DNA of 64,000 nt from Micromussa lordhowensis. Its lineage: Eukaryota; Cnidaria; Anthozoa; Scleractinia; Lobophylliidae. The position numbers were made by a program, and so were the translations under genes. Below, piece after piece: positions 35,013 through 50,000 of this stretch (position 1 is the stretch's first letter; each line of letters begins with the position of its first letter). The DNA lies in assembly GCA_964020085.1 (NCBI GenBank), contig OZ026607.1, positions 17,312,122 through 17,376,121 on the forward strand, given 5' to 3'. A model generated the notes under the pieces. That model did no database searches, had not been told where the DNA came from, and worked only from the letters and a program-made list of their open reading frames with translations.

Positions 35013-38000
35013 GTAAGTACATGTACATGTTTTGTGATTTAAATAATAATAAATATGCTGCAGATTGTGTTAGACATCAAAACTATCCAACTTGACTTTC
35101 GCCAGCCCCTGGATCAGGATAAACTTGAAAGTGCATCCCTGGAGCTTTTTAAAACACTTGTCTGTACTGCACACTCTCAAGAGCTTGTTTACATTTTTTG
35201 TTTTGATTCATGTAAGACATCATGAAATGTGACATTTTAAAGCTACTTAGATGAAGTAAATTCAAAGTTTCATGTCAACCATCAATAAGGATGCAAAGTT
35301 TTATGCTTCGTTCTTCTGATATCACTGGGTGAAACAGCTCAGTAGCTGTAAAAATCAAAGAAACTGTTGGAAAAAGGATTAAAAGTTAATAAGCAGTTTG
35401 CAGCAAATAAGTTTGATTTGCATTCCACTGAGTGAGACTTGCAAACATTATAGGGAGCTCAACTAAGTCAAATTAGTACAGATCTATGTAAAGTACACTT
35501 GCTCTACCTCAAATAAAGAAAAAACGTTGATTCTGAAATTTGTGTGGGCTAGTGTGCTGAAAAACGTTTTCTGGGCTAAAATGCCGTTTTCAAATTTAAC
35601 TAGATTAGTGTGGATGAGGCCTGTGGTGAAAATGGAAACCAAATGACCATTATTTTAATGGTCATCTTAGTAGCCTTTACAATTGAAGTAACCTTTCATG
35701 TTTGTAACTTGTTTACATCAACAGGACTTGCAACTCATGAGCTTCATTTCACAATAATCAGAGAAGAGTTTAAGCCAAACCAGAAGAGACCATGTGAGAT
35801 ATGTGGACAGATAGGTAAGAATTACTGGTTTGCGCTCTATTGGTAGATGTATTAAGGGGGCACTATTCAAAAAGTGGACATTGGCTTTAACTTACAGAGT
35901 GGACATAATATATCAAACACAAGAGACAGTGTTTCATCCGGATATCCAAACACTGAGAAGAGAGTTGAAAATACCACGTGCAGCAGAGTATTTTTGATAA
36001 AATTTGACGTGTTTGGATGGCCAATGAAATGCTGTCTCGAGTTTTTGATATTTCTTCTCAATCAAAACAAAAACTAAGGAATGAATGGAGAAGTAAAATC
36101 ATCAAAATCTATGCTAATTAAGACTGGGTATCCAAACCTCCTTCATGGTTGTGATTTCCTTTGTTTAAACTTGATGAATTATTAATGAGTTTCAGAAATA
36201 ATGTATCAAACATGAATTAGTGTGTTTGACCACATTTCCAAACACCAAGAGGAGAGTATTTTTGACGAACTTTGAGTGTTTGATATATCTTCTCAATCGA
36301 AACTAAAACTAAGGAGAAAATGGAAAAAATAAAATCATAAAAACTTCATGCTAATTAAGATCAGATATCCAAACACTGTCAAGGTCATGATTTCCTTTGT
36401 TGAAACTTATTGAATTATTTATGCATTTGAGAAGTACATTAACTGCTTTCAAGTTTGTATCCAAGGATTAAGCACATGTACATGTAGTATAACTAAAACA
36501 AGTTATTACATTGTGTATCTTTATTGTTATCAAATTGCTCTACGTCAGTCAGTGTAAGGGACACCTCTTGGAATGGATTCTTGGTTGACAATACTGGCTC
36601 AAGATGAGGGGTGGGGTGGGGAAGGGTTGCTTATAAGTGCAAGTTCTTGGCAACTGAAAATTTTAATTCTTTTGTGCCGTTACAGGACATGCCATGGATG
36701 AGTGTATGGGGCTTCCTAAAGAAAAGCAGGGAGAGGTGAACATCTCTGTAATTTGCTGTGTTGTGTTTTCAAAGTGCTGGCCATCATAGCCTAAGAAATT
36801 GAAATTTAAACTGATATTTCTTGTCATGTGCATTGATCTTCCATGTATTGCAAGGGAGGCCCAAAATCATATTAAAGTGATGAATTTTCACTGCCTTTAG
36901 CAGTGTTTCTTTGTGATAATAGACCAATTTCAAATCAATATATTAAAATTCTAACTTGGTGCCCAGGTTTAAGGGAATAAAACAAAAGAAATCACATCAA
37001 GATCAAGGGATGAATGTGTGATTTCTTTTGTTTTATTCCCCCAAGCCTCGGCACCAAATTAATAATAATAATAATAAAAAAATAATAAGGCAGGATAACC
37101 ATATCAGTTATAAAAAACTGCTATCAACATGGGTCCTGCGATCAACATGGGTCCAGATATTTAATATATTGAAATTGGCCTATTGTGTAGGCTGACTTAA
37201 AAAATGTTTGACTGGTTGTTTGCAGTTTGATGAGTTGTCTGCACCTGTGGCCCAAGATGTAGAATTTATTTTTATCAGGCTTAATGTGTTACGAGAGGTG
37301 AGGTTAAAAAATGCCATTTCTAACAAGTTTTGTAATATTGATATTTATTAAGTATTAAAATATTACCTGTAATTGTGATAATTTGCACAACTTGCTTTAT
37401 TTTTTCTTGTTGTTTCATGCAATTTATTTGTTTTTGCTTCAACAGTACCTTGAGCGCGAGCTTAGAATGGAAGGTCTGCCCTTCTCTTATAGTTTTGAGG
37501 TTTGTGAAATGATGGACTTGCAAGGTTGAGTCAATTCTTTTTGTGTCATGCTTATCTACAGCTGTACACAGTTGTAGGGTTCATGGCCAGGGTTAGTGTT
37601 AGGATTGTGGCTGACTGTTCACAGGGCAGTATGTCTTTGTGCTGGCGTGGAGTAATGAATTTCAAGTTTTTATTAACCTGACAGTGTGATTGTATTAGAG
37701 GTTTTCAGGATAAGGGATATTTAGGTAAAAATTGTTGGCTGGAGGATGTTTGGCAGGAAAAATATCCTAGGATATTGATTAGGATAAATCTTGGTTTTTG
37801 TAATGGAATTAAAGGGATTAGGAATATTATTTTGTGCTTAAATTAATGTGGATGCGGAATACCCAGATCCCACTGTGCCCTCAATGGAGCCGATTTTTTA
37901 ATATCACCTGCAGCATGTTTCCACATCATTGCTTATCTCACAGACAGCAGTAGTTATTAACCTGATGTTGTGTTCCTTTGTTTAGCGCGCTCTTGATGAC

Positions 38001-41000
38001 TGGGTATTCATGTGCTTCTTTGTAGGAAATGATTTCCTTCCACATTTGCCGTCATTGGAAATCAGGTAAATACCAGCTGTGGATTTGCATAAAATGGTTG
38101 CTGACAAATTAACTTCTAAAATCATGCTCTATCCAAGGAGGGACTCCTATACAAAATGGACAAGGGTACTCGTCTGAAAGTATCAAAGAAACCCTTAAGA
38201 TGCCAAGATCTTGTTTTGTGGGCATGGCATCTCCTTTTATATTTTATTTCGGCTCAATACCCTAAAACGTACCTCAAAAGCTCCTGCTGTGGACTTTTGA
38301 GGCTGAACACCCTAAGAAGTTCCGAACCAATGAACTTTTTTAACTCCTAGTATGATGAGCATCCCCGTCCCTTTTATATGGGACTTCCCCCCCCCCCCCC
38401 ACCCTATGTGAAGAAAAGCCCTTTAGCTAGAGAATGTGTTAACTACTGTAGTGGAACTCAAAAGCTTTGTGACAAAATGGTAATTGTCTACCAACAAATC
38501 TATTAATCCTTTGCAATAAAAAAGGTGATTTTGTTTTTAATTTTACCTTGTTTATTTCTAGGGAAGGAGCTATAGATCGTCTGGTGGGGATCTACAAGCG
38601 AGTTTTACCAAGATGTGGGGTATGGACAATCATTGTAACTGATGATTTGTGGTGTTTTTTAGGGTGGAGAAAATAAAATTCATAAAGACATTTTGTTGTT
38701 TATTTCGAAATACGAGCCATCTGATTTAATGCTCCTTACAACAGCTTTGTTGTAAGTTTTTCGTACGGTTATAAATTCAAAAAATATGTAGAGGATATTA
38801 CACGGTGACGAGAAGATATGAATTTTATGTTTGAGTGGCAAGAACAATATCTCACGAGTGAACGAAGTGAATGAGTGAGATATTGTCCTTGCCACGAGAA
38901 CATAAAATTCATACCTTCGAGTCAACGTGTAACATTCTTTTTATTATATGGAGAGTAACAAAGGCAACATGAGAAACCAATTCAACAAAAGCAAAAGGCG
39001 GGAATTGTGACGCCATTGAATGATACGAAACTCACAAAGATGACATACAAAAAATACGCCACTCGGGTCCCAGATGAAGTGCCGTATGGAATCTATGAGT
39101 GGTTTAGTTCCCAGTAAAACACTCCCTCCATATAGTAAATAATAATATTACAGTACATCATTGTTCTCAGGGTTACCTGGCCAAGCATGGTATTGTGGAT
39201 CTCAGCAGAGTCCAGATGGTACTTCAAGGTGTGTTGAGTCAAAGTGTTGATGCCTTTAGAACTATAGTGCACAAAAATAAATGGGAATGGTGATAGTGTT
39301 AATGAATGTTAAAATTTTAATGAAGGATAATGATGATGGTGATTACCATTACGGTAATTGTTCAATTATGCGTCCAACCGTGAATAAGCACCCACCCTGT
39401 AGGTAGGAAAAGTTAACAAGTGCCCAACCTTGAATAAGGGGTTCCCCCATCACCACCAAAAAAATAATGAAGTGCACACGAGGAGGATGTTAGGCTGTCA
39501 GATATTGAGGAGGCAGCACCAGAGAGTTCGCTAATTGACCTTAGTGACAATGAAATTGAAATTGGCAAAGTACTACTAAGAGACTTCCCCAAAGGCCGAG
39601 TTTTCTTTGCAAAACTCATCATGTTAATTTTTCTCTTTCATTTTAATTTTTTTGCAAGTTTTTTTCTGCATTTGCTTGTTATTCTTTGTTTTTAATTCTA
39701 TGTATTTATTTGTGTTATGTAAGTTGTTCTAGGTGACACTTATTGTAGAAAACTTGCACAGGTACATTAGTTGTAAATTCAAATTCACTATAGTTGTAGC
39801 TGACAATGACAGCAGTTACTGTCGAAACATGTATTTAAATGTGAAAAAAGCGTTGCCCTTAAAGTTTATTTGAAAGAAACTTTTAATGAACAGTTGAAAT
39901 TCTGCTTCGGTGTATAGGTCATCGCGTTTTGTTATTTTTTATTGTTTGGTTGCAAAATAAACTCACTACTTGCTAAAAATGGTGAAATTAATAAGCACAT
40001 ACTCTCAAGGTCCAAGAATCTAATAAGCGCCCAGGGTGCTTTATCAAATAAATACATGTACAGTGTGATGAGAGCATCACGTTCAGCTAACAGCTTAACA
40101 TTCTCAGAAGATAAATCTTTTTGGCTACCTGTCTCATAGCCTAATTGTATAAATGGCACCACGTTTGAACAACAGTTTGCAGTAAAACCTGCCATGCATG
40201 TATGTGAGAAATCATTTTGTCTAATCGGTGATTGAGAGTATTAAATATAATATTAATATAGAGTGTCAGGTTATGAAAATAATTTATTTCTCTTTTTTAT
40301 CTGTATAGAGCTTGGTTATGTTGAAGATGAGATCTTCAAGAAGCGACAGGAAAACGATGTAAATATACCCTTGACAGTGTTGTTTTAAACACCTTGATTG
40401 CTTGACTAGCGTTACGATCAAACTCTTACTAACTTAGCGCTAGGGCCCTTCTGGAGAATATTGGCCTGAGACTGTGATAATGATTGAAGGCCAGTATTCC
40501 CCGGGATGGCTCGAATAAGCCAGGTTAATGAGTAGTTTATTATATGGCACTCGACCCATGCTTGTTTATTGAATTTGCCAGCTTTCAAAATCAAAATATA
40601 CACGGCTTATGACCGTTCTGTATGACAAAAGCCCAAACAAGAAAGAAGCGATCAGAACACTCGTATTTAACTCAAGACTACCTCGCCATATAATAAATAC
40701 TGTTATTTTTCCTTCTTCCGTGTTAGACCTTCCGTGTTCTTTACGATAAATTCCACATTTTTATCACAACATTACTACTGATTTTGGTGATAGTACTGTA
40801 TCTTAGAGAATATCCCTCAGTTCATTACAAATGTAATTTCTTCATTCTTCTTCTCATCCGTCAGTACTAGGCAGTGTTGAGTATTAGTTTACCATGGATG
40901 TGAATCGTATTTAAAACTTACTGTTGTCTTATTCGTCTCTCTTATCATTTTTATAGTTAGCATACAAAAGACGATTGAAAGCCAATAAAGAGAGGGACAG

Positions 41001-44000
41001 ACAAAAAAGACAAAGAATGGTGAGCACATTTGTTTCTACTTTTACTTTTTATTTCATCGTAAACTCTCTCGCGTAGTGATAGATTGATGTTTATTTTTTG
41101 CCTTAAAAACAGGATGCACCTTTGTGGACACCCAGTGGCCAGTTCAGTCCCCATGCCATCACTAACACTCCTTCGCCCATTGTGTCACCGCGCCAAGAAG
41201 CCTATGCCATGCGACAACAAGCAATGTCTTACAGTGCTGGAAACTCTCCACAAGATGCTGCCAATAAGGTATTGTTTCACTCGACTGGTAACTGCCATCT
41301 TTCTGTTAACATTTGGGAACTTTTGATTAATGATGTTTACTTAAAAAAGAATGTTTTAAGTCGGCCCTTGGCCACCCCACCCATGCATGTCGCCATTTTG
41401 TCCCGTGATTAACATGGCTTTATTTGGGTGTAGAGGGGAATGAATGTGAAAGTTAAGTTGTTAAACCCACACATTCAATTGAATTTGTGGAACTGTGTAA
41501 GAACAAGGCTAAAGTTAGTCGGCTGGTATTGTAGCGTTTCTGTGGGTGATACATCTAAAAAAAAATAAATATAGCCTAGTGTATTTTTCAAGTTTGGCTG
41601 TGCTGTAAATTCAAACTAATATTGTTATATTTTCGTTGACCAATGTGCAGTTGTAAGTATGGTTTGTGGAAAATCACCCTTACTTTTCGTATATGTAAGG
41701 CTAAAGAAAAGGGTTAAACTCAGTTGTTTTTTTTTTATGTAGAGCGCTGCTGCAAATCTCCGAGCCATGTTTGTTACGCCATCTCCAGGTGGAAATACGG
41801 TGAGTAAAGTACTGCAGTTTTCATTCTCTGTACGAGAATGAACTTGGACCACAGTTTAGTAAGTTGTTCTCGTCGTCTTTTTCTCAAAAGTCTTCTGCTG
41901 CAAGTATGCCAAACTCGACACAAGCGTCGAACAAGAGGAAGGCTGACGATGAAGATGAGGAACCAAAAGATGATATCAGGTAAATACAGTGAATCTACTT
42001 GTACTTGTGAATAGACCAATTTCGATATATTAAAATTCAGCCTCAAACAATAGACCTCAGTACGAGGTTTTGGGGAATACATGTAGCTACAGAGTTTGTG
42101 GGGTTTATTCCCCAGAGCCTCGTGCTGAGGTCTATTGTGTTAGGCTGAATTTTTAATATATCGAAATTGGTCTATTCTCCTTTAGTACTAAATGCGATAA
42201 ATTTCTCATGAAACTAATTAATTAATCAATTAGTTAATTAAAAATATTAATTAATTATTATTTATTATCAGTTAATTTATTTATTAATTATTAATTAATT
42301 ATTTATTTTTTAAGGTAGCTCAAAACCGTTTCTTGCACTTTCCAAGACGTAGATTTTGATGGGCCATTATTACCACTCTTTGTCAGTTGATGCTACAATC
42401 ATACACTGTAGTATCAAAAAACTACCCAATCATTGGTGAACACGTTGTTATTATTTTTGTGTTTTGCGACACAATAGGTTACCATAGCAACAGTACGACA
42501 TGCTAAAAACACCCTTAACTTAAGCTTTAAGTACTTATATTTCAAAAACAGCACAGTGAATTTTTTTTTATATGATCAAATTTTGATAAGCAGGATAAGA
42601 TGGAACTTTTGGCGGAGTTTAAAAAAATTCTGTACATAGTGTTCAGAGCCACCTTAAATTTTCAAACCCCTGAGGCGTGTTCACTAATGATTGGACAGAC
42701 TGTGGTTATAATGACCCATCCAAATCTAAGTTTGGAAAGTGCTGGAAACTGTTCTGAGCCACCTTAAGCAAAAGATACAGGCCCCTCATCATAAATTGTT
42801 TATATCTTTTTTAACAAAATTGGCGGGGACCAGCTGAGAAGTGTTAGCACGTTTATTGTGAGGATAGGGGGAGATAGCAAACTAAGTAAGGAATGGGGTG
42901 AATACACTTCATTTTCTGTGGTTTAAAGTATGATCAGACAGTTCAGCGACTCGTTTACTTCACTAGCTACCATAACAAGGCACGTCTCCTTGTCTATCTT
43001 TAACGTGGTAATACAACAAAAGGGATGACCTTGTTTGTTTGTTTGTATTCAGATTATGGGAGGCAGGATGGAAGGGCCGTTATTATCAAAATAAATTTCA
43101 GCTGTCGGAGAACGACGAGGGATATGATGATTTTAGAAAGAAAGTGGTGAGACTCTGTAACACTGTGTTTTCAAAGTGTCTGCAAAATGTCCGTCAAGAA
43201 GAAGAAAGTAATTTTCCTATCCTTACTAAGATGAATTGTCTTATGTTTTTGTTGTAGGCCGATGCGTATGTTGAAGGACTTTGCTGGGTTTTGCTGTACT
43301 ATTATCAGGTGCGTCAATTTGTTCCAAGCCCTCAGATCACCCAGGGCCGGCAGTTGCCTAACGAACTTGGGCTCTCATATCTATCAGTCACTTATTTACT
43401 CGCAAGTCTGCAAAGCAAATACACTGACTCTAGCGCATGTCTTTTGTACAATAGTGACAGGCAGCTTCGGTCTTCCTTCGCAATGTCGAGAGAAAAACTT
43501 TCTTTTGTCACAAGTCGTTCTTATCAACACTGGAGGAGGGAGAACAGATAACGCCTGAAACTGCAGTCACCAGGCGTCGCTCTTCAGGGAGCTGCTATAT
43601 CTTTCTCTTCAGTTTACGTTTATAAATGTTTTGAACCCAAGAGTATAAGTATTCTTCTTCAGAATCAAGTGCGTTTGTGTAGTCTTCATTTCTTCTCTTG
43701 TCAGGGCTGTCCATCTTGGAAGTGGTTTTACCCATACCATTACGCACCCTTCGCCTCGGATTTTCGGGAGCTCGCTTCGCTTCCGAACTCGTTTGAACGT
43801 GGAACGCAACCGGTAAGGAGAAAGTAGAGTATTTTTGTGTACATTCAGTCCAGCAACCTGAGTAGTTTTCTGTTTTTTTTTTTCTTCTTTTCGGCGCGTT
43901 CCGGCTCAACGTTTCGTGCGCGCGTGTTGCGTTGTGTGGTGTTGTCACCAGCCTTTTATTTGAAGACTGTGAATTGGAGATTTCTTTCAGCTGATAATTG

Positions 44001-47000
44001 ACGAGGGGTGATGCTCTGTGTCGACAAGCCAAGTCAGTAGACACCGATAGCGAAATGTGACACTGCTTTTAGCAAAACAGTTCTGTTTAACACTTTGGCG
44101 GCCATAATGCTCGAAGAACTGAGTACACTTTCTGAAAACCATCTCTCGACCAATAGCCTCTTGGTCATACTGAATTCCAATAAAATCGTGCATTTTTAAA
44201 AAAAATGGTTCCTTCTGTAATGTACTTTTTTACTACCGCGTTTAGCTTAACATAGAGGCTCCTTTCTAGAACTTAACAGTTTTTCGTTGTGTTCACTACA
44301 GTTCAAACCACTCGAGCAGCTAATGGGGGTATTCCCAGCGGCAAGTGGAATGTTCCTCCCGCCAACCTGGAGAATTCTCATGTCCAATCCGGTAGGTTTT
44401 GTGCCTGGTCTTTTCGTTTGATTCTTATCACATCCTCTTCTTTTAAATTGAGGATTTTTATTTTCTACTTTCTTGGCAGGATTCGCCGATAATTGATTTC
44501 TACCCGCTGGATTTTGAAATTGATCTTAATGGGAAAAAATACGCTTGGCAAGGTAAGGTTATTAGTGATAAAATTTTAGAGAAATTATAATTACGTTAAT
44601 TGCAGGAAATAGATGTAAATATATACTTAGCTATGCTAACGGTGTGCCCCATAGACTTGATAAGCAGAGTCTTCAGGATGCACCACTTAGTTTACAGGTT
44701 CGCCCGGCAAGAAAATATAATAACAAAGTAAAAATGTACATTTAGGAATAAAATAGTCGGACGTTTCAATTTGGGAAAGAACAAAATGTCGAGTAATGTC
44801 AATGTCTCTAGACAGAGAAACATCTTGGCGTTTTATAAGAAGTTTTTTTTTCTGACATCAAGAGTTGAACGTGTCTTGGAACATCAGTAAAACACCTGAA
44901 GTGAGCTTTGTGCCTGGACTTAATATGTTTATTAATATGATCTTCCCTTCCTAGTGATTTTAAGAGCTGCGGAGAGTGAGATCATTGCGGTCAATTCGTC
45001 TGCAATGAATGATTGAACGAGCGAACGAGAATGAACGAACGAATAGTGGCAAATCTTTATTCTGTGTCTTTTTATTTTTTGACCTGATTGCCTCTCTTTG
45101 ATGGTTTGCTGTAACTGTAAAGGATTGTCATCCAGAATATAATTATCTGTTTAGGTCGTGTGATTGGTTTACCCAATTGTTTAGTAAATTTCAATTGTCC
45201 TCTCAGGCGTGGCTTTGTTGCCCTTTGTTGACGAGAAGAGGCTGTTAAGTGCACTTAGTCAGGTGTATCCAGATCTTACGGAATTAGAAAGTAAGTTTAT
45301 TGTAGTAGATCAAAGTTTGTTGAAGTAAATCTTAAGCGCTGGTTGTATACGCGGACGCATACTCTTCGTTTGTTTTCCCGCCATGAATGCGCCACTTAAG
45401 AAACTTCTGGGAGACTGAGTACCAAGCTTTTAGTGCTAGGATTGCTGGGATCGTTTGAACTGTAACCAGATTTCAGAGCGCAAAAGTGTAATAAGCATGC
45501 GCGAGTTTTTGGCCGCGCGCCAGGCTCCAAGTTTGAAAAAAAAAACCCGGAAATTTTGTCACTCTAAGCATGTTGCATCCAAGCACACCACTGAATAGAA
45601 GCAAGGGAACCTCTCAGTAGGCAGGGGAGCCTTGTTTTCTTAACAGTGAAATGCCGAAAAAATTCACGCTTGCCCAAGTATAAATAAATCAACCAAGCGA
45701 TATCCTCGCGTACCTTTTTACAGTCCTTCGCTCTTTTCACTATTGCAACGACATCGCAGCTTGCATTATTTCCTGAGCCCGCACGTAGGGCTAGGGATGT
45801 GTAGGTAACTGCGCACTAGGTTTTTCCGCTTTGAATAACCAGATTGGTAAATGTTGTCAAGGGAACCGTCGACCATTCGTAGCGCGAGTTGATTACAGTG
45901 CAACTAGTTTTGCTTTTATGTCGTTAAGTTAAAAGTCCTTTACATCATACACTTAAGTTCTGTAATTGTAATGGAGTTTTGCTTTTTGTTTTACTCGTTT
46001 TAGTGAAAAGAAACAGCCGAGGTAAGGACCGCCTGTTTCTTCGTCAAGGAAATCCAATCTTCGACTTCTTTGTTGGTTTATACGAAGGAGGTGGCATCAA
46101 ACAGGTAAAACCTGTTTCTTTCTATTTTACCGAACCGGCGTGACGTCAGAAATTGTGCTTTTCAACACTCTTACGCATTACTTGAGTGTCACAAGTTGGT
46201 CGTCCCTAATCCATCTCAATCTTCGGCAATTTTAAACCATCCTTGTGTCTTTTTGGTTTATTCTTTCGTCTTCAGTGTTTTTCTAGGTTAGTTATCCAAT
46301 ATTTAGAGGTTCGCTTTGATTTGAAGGTAATTTTGTACATCGCAAAGATAACCTAATCATTCGGGGGAACGAGTATTGTTTTGGAGAATTTTCGTTGAGG
46401 TACTAATAACGTCCCCAGTGGCATTCCCGATTGTTATTATCCAATCACAGAAAAGCGTGAGCACTCGAGATTATTCCGAAATACTCCGAGAGTAGCTACA
46501 CCACCATGGCCTAGGCGTCTTTCAGACGAATATTACGATTTCAGTCCGGAATTTCCCATCAACTGGTACATGTTCAGCCGAAAGTAATTTTGGCATGGCC
46601 CGTGCAAGATTGACCCTGTTATCGTATTTATAAGGAGACATAAGTAAATGTTGAAGTAAATGTTGTTAGCTATTAGTACTGAGTTATAGTGGACTGGCGA
46701 GCTAGGTAATACGTTACTTTCTAAACATTTTGAACGATTTTTATTTCGGACGAAAAGTGTCCGAAAACAAAACCGTTCGAAATTTTAAAGCGTCCGATAT
46801 ATTTACAGTACAGTATAAGAGTTTTAAATAGCTCTAAAGCCGTTAGTTTCCTTTATGGAACGAACTCTGGTTGAGTCAACGCCTTGATAGAATTTGAGTT
46901 ATTTTTTCGTCGGTGTATCTGTAAAACCTTGAAGGTGCATTAAAACTATCATTTTCAAAGATGTTATTTCAATGTTAAACGTGTTTTGTTGGCGTAAATT

Positions 47001-50000
47001 TACTTTAGCTATGTTTCAGCAAGTGTCCGAAATTTGACCGAATTGAGATTAAAAAGTGTCCGAAGATTAAACGTCCGAAATTTTAATGCGCAAAATTTTT
47101 TTGCAAGTATTGTACACTGGGTTCGTTTGTGAGATAACTTGTGGTTGTTCTGTTTGTAGGCGGTAGATATCGTAGCAGACCTGAGTGGTGGAATGTCAGG
47201 GAAAGTGGAACCAGACGATGTGCCTATATTACCACACAAGTAAGAAAGAACGATACGTAAACAAGATATCACTCCATTCTGCTCCGCATTGGCAGGAATT
47301 TGCCACGTGACCAATTTTGACCAATGGCAGGACATACTGTGCTAGGTCGATTCCCGGCTTGAATTTTTTCCCGCCAAAAGTACCTTCTGGCAAAACAGCG
47401 AAATGTCGGTTTTTCGTTGATTCTCTTCAGTTTTCCTTTAAAGTATTGAATAAATCCCTAGCAACGTAGAAACGTGGCATTGTAGCGTTCATACAAAGGT
47501 GGCGGGTTGTCTATTGGGAAGACATCTCTCTAGAAAACGTTAATACCAAGCCATGCCACGATAACAAATGTTTAGTCGTAGTCAAATCAATTAATAATGA
47601 CTCCCCTGTTAGAGAAAAGATGGCGGTTGAAGATTTCACCACAATACCATCTGAATCTTACACAGCACATTAAGTACAAGGAAAGTTACACGTTTGAAGT
47701 ATTGTCCCTGTGTAAACGACGTAGTGTATGTTAGGTTTGGAGGTTTTGGAACTTTTCTGTTCGTTTTTATGAACGTTGTTAAAGATTTCGTTCGCTAAGA
47801 ATTATGGGTAAATGAACCAGTCGCCATCTTTTTTCCTACAGGGGATCACTCTGGCAATTAAGTTCACCACAATTTTTCCCACAGTTTTTTAATTTTTCCC
47901 AATGTTTGTTCTTTTTTGTTGCCATATTTGTTCTTCTCTGTTTGTTTGTTTGTTTGTGTGCCTTACCTCTGGTGTTTTTGGTTTGCTGTTTGACTCGCAA
48001 CAACAACTTTTTTTTAAATTTTAGAACCGTTCCTTCTCCAATACCTCAACTTAAAGACTTGAGAGACAACAGAACCATCAGGTAGGAGCTAGTCTCCAGA
48101 ACTTACATAAAAATCTCCTGATTTCTAATATATCTTTTTCCTTTTATTTAAGATGAGATTTTTTTTCGTTGCTTCATGGAGCAGAGGGAGGGGTTCGGAG
48201 ATACTGAGGGCGGGGGTGGGGAGGGATTTCCTTGAATACAGCTGTCTATCCCCTTCCTTAATTTTGAAAGGAGTTCTAGAGACAGGAGACAGGGGATGTT
48301 GGAACTGGGGGGGGGGGGGGGCTCGCTCAAGGGAAATCCCAGACTGAGCACCCCCTTTAGTTCCCGCATCTCCTTCTCCCATCCCTCCCTCTCTCCCTCG
48401 AACTTATGGCATGGACCCCCGTAAAATTAATTAAATTCATGGAGACAGTTTCCTTGATACTACAACCATAATCTTTTTATAAAATTACTGCGAACATAAC
48501 TAACTTAATTACGTTGTTATCACTGTAATTCTGAACATGTAAGGTTTATTGAGTCAAATTTTATCAAATTGAATCGTTGTTTTTGATTGCTTATGTCAGT
48601 GCTGTTCGTTATTTCAGTGTGCTGTTTACGGATCCTGTTTACGAAGACGATTTTATTTATAAAGCGGACATTTTACCCAAGGCACAGTAAGTGACACGAT
48701 AATCAAAACGATGATGATACAAACATACTCTACAAACTTTCTTCTAAACCGCAACGGTTCGTAAATATTCCTTGTTTATTATAAATTTGAAAACGGTGTT
48801 TTCACTCTAAAAGCGCATCAGATGTTTTCCGTCCATTCTATGCCGGAGAAATCACATGCAGGGAAATCACATGATTTTCGTGACGACATCGTTTTCGAAA
48901 CGCTCCGTTTTCAAAATGTTTTCCGTCTACAGTAAATCGCAAAGCCCGGGTTTTCAAATTCCTCCGGTTTAAAAAGCGTGTTCGAAAAGCTCCGTTTTCG
49001 TGAGGGATTTCTGTGGACGGAAGGCCTCGGCCTAGAATAATGCTGCGTTTTCAAACTTCTCCTGCGTAATGTGGACCGGGCTTCAGGTTTTCCAACGTAT
49101 TGCTATCCATTCATTCATGCAATCACTCTATGGTAAGATCGCGTCGTTTGAAACAGTTTGCACCGTGTGGCCAGGCCTGTATAGCTATTCGAATCGGTTC
49201 GAACCCGAACAGAAATTCCAGTGAGGTAACCCTCTTGTTTGTTGTTGTTCATTCTCAGGCCACCTGACCGTGTTCTGAAGCCGGAGGGCTATGACCGGAA
49301 CACCCCCTACAGACCTGTGATTGGCATGAACGCCAACAGGACTTCATTCGCTCAGCTGGACTCTGCTGGAAGACGAATGCTCAAGTAAGTCATCTTGCAA
49401 CTTAAATGAGCTCAGTCATGGAATTTTGAGTTATTTTTGCGACTTACAAATTACATTTGAATTGAAGGAAACCTGAAAATAGTGTTAAACTAAGATAGAA
49501 AAACACTAAAGAAACAGTAATAAACCATAAATGAACAAGGATGGTTAAGGATGGAGAAGACACGGATTACAAACGACGAACTTGAAAAATTTAGGCTAAA
49601 CTTTTCAAGATGCGCAAACCGAGACGCAGCTCCTTTAACAGGCAGGTCAAGTCCTGCTCACGATAAAATTCGAAACATTTCAGCTGAGTGGGGGAAACGA
49701 ACGTTCAAAGAAAAAGGCGAGCACGAAAAAAGGCCATACTTGTTATCTCTTTCCCTTCTCGTTTGTGCGTTTTTTCTTTCCTAACTAACGTGCCTTGAAA
49801 TGAGCGAACGAACTACGAGATGTTAGACGAACGACCCACCAAAGAGCGACAAAACGAACGCGCGAACTATTAAACGACCGAAATGTTAACCGAAAGGCAC
49901 GAAGGATTTGAATCTGAATGAACGAACGACCGAACGACCGAACGACCGAACGACCGAACGACCGAACGACCGAACGACCGAACGACCTGACGACCGAACG

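Noticed and set aside
48125..48382. Pro-rich minus frames near a G-run
   Set aside because: Low-complexity artefact of a G-rich intron stretch.
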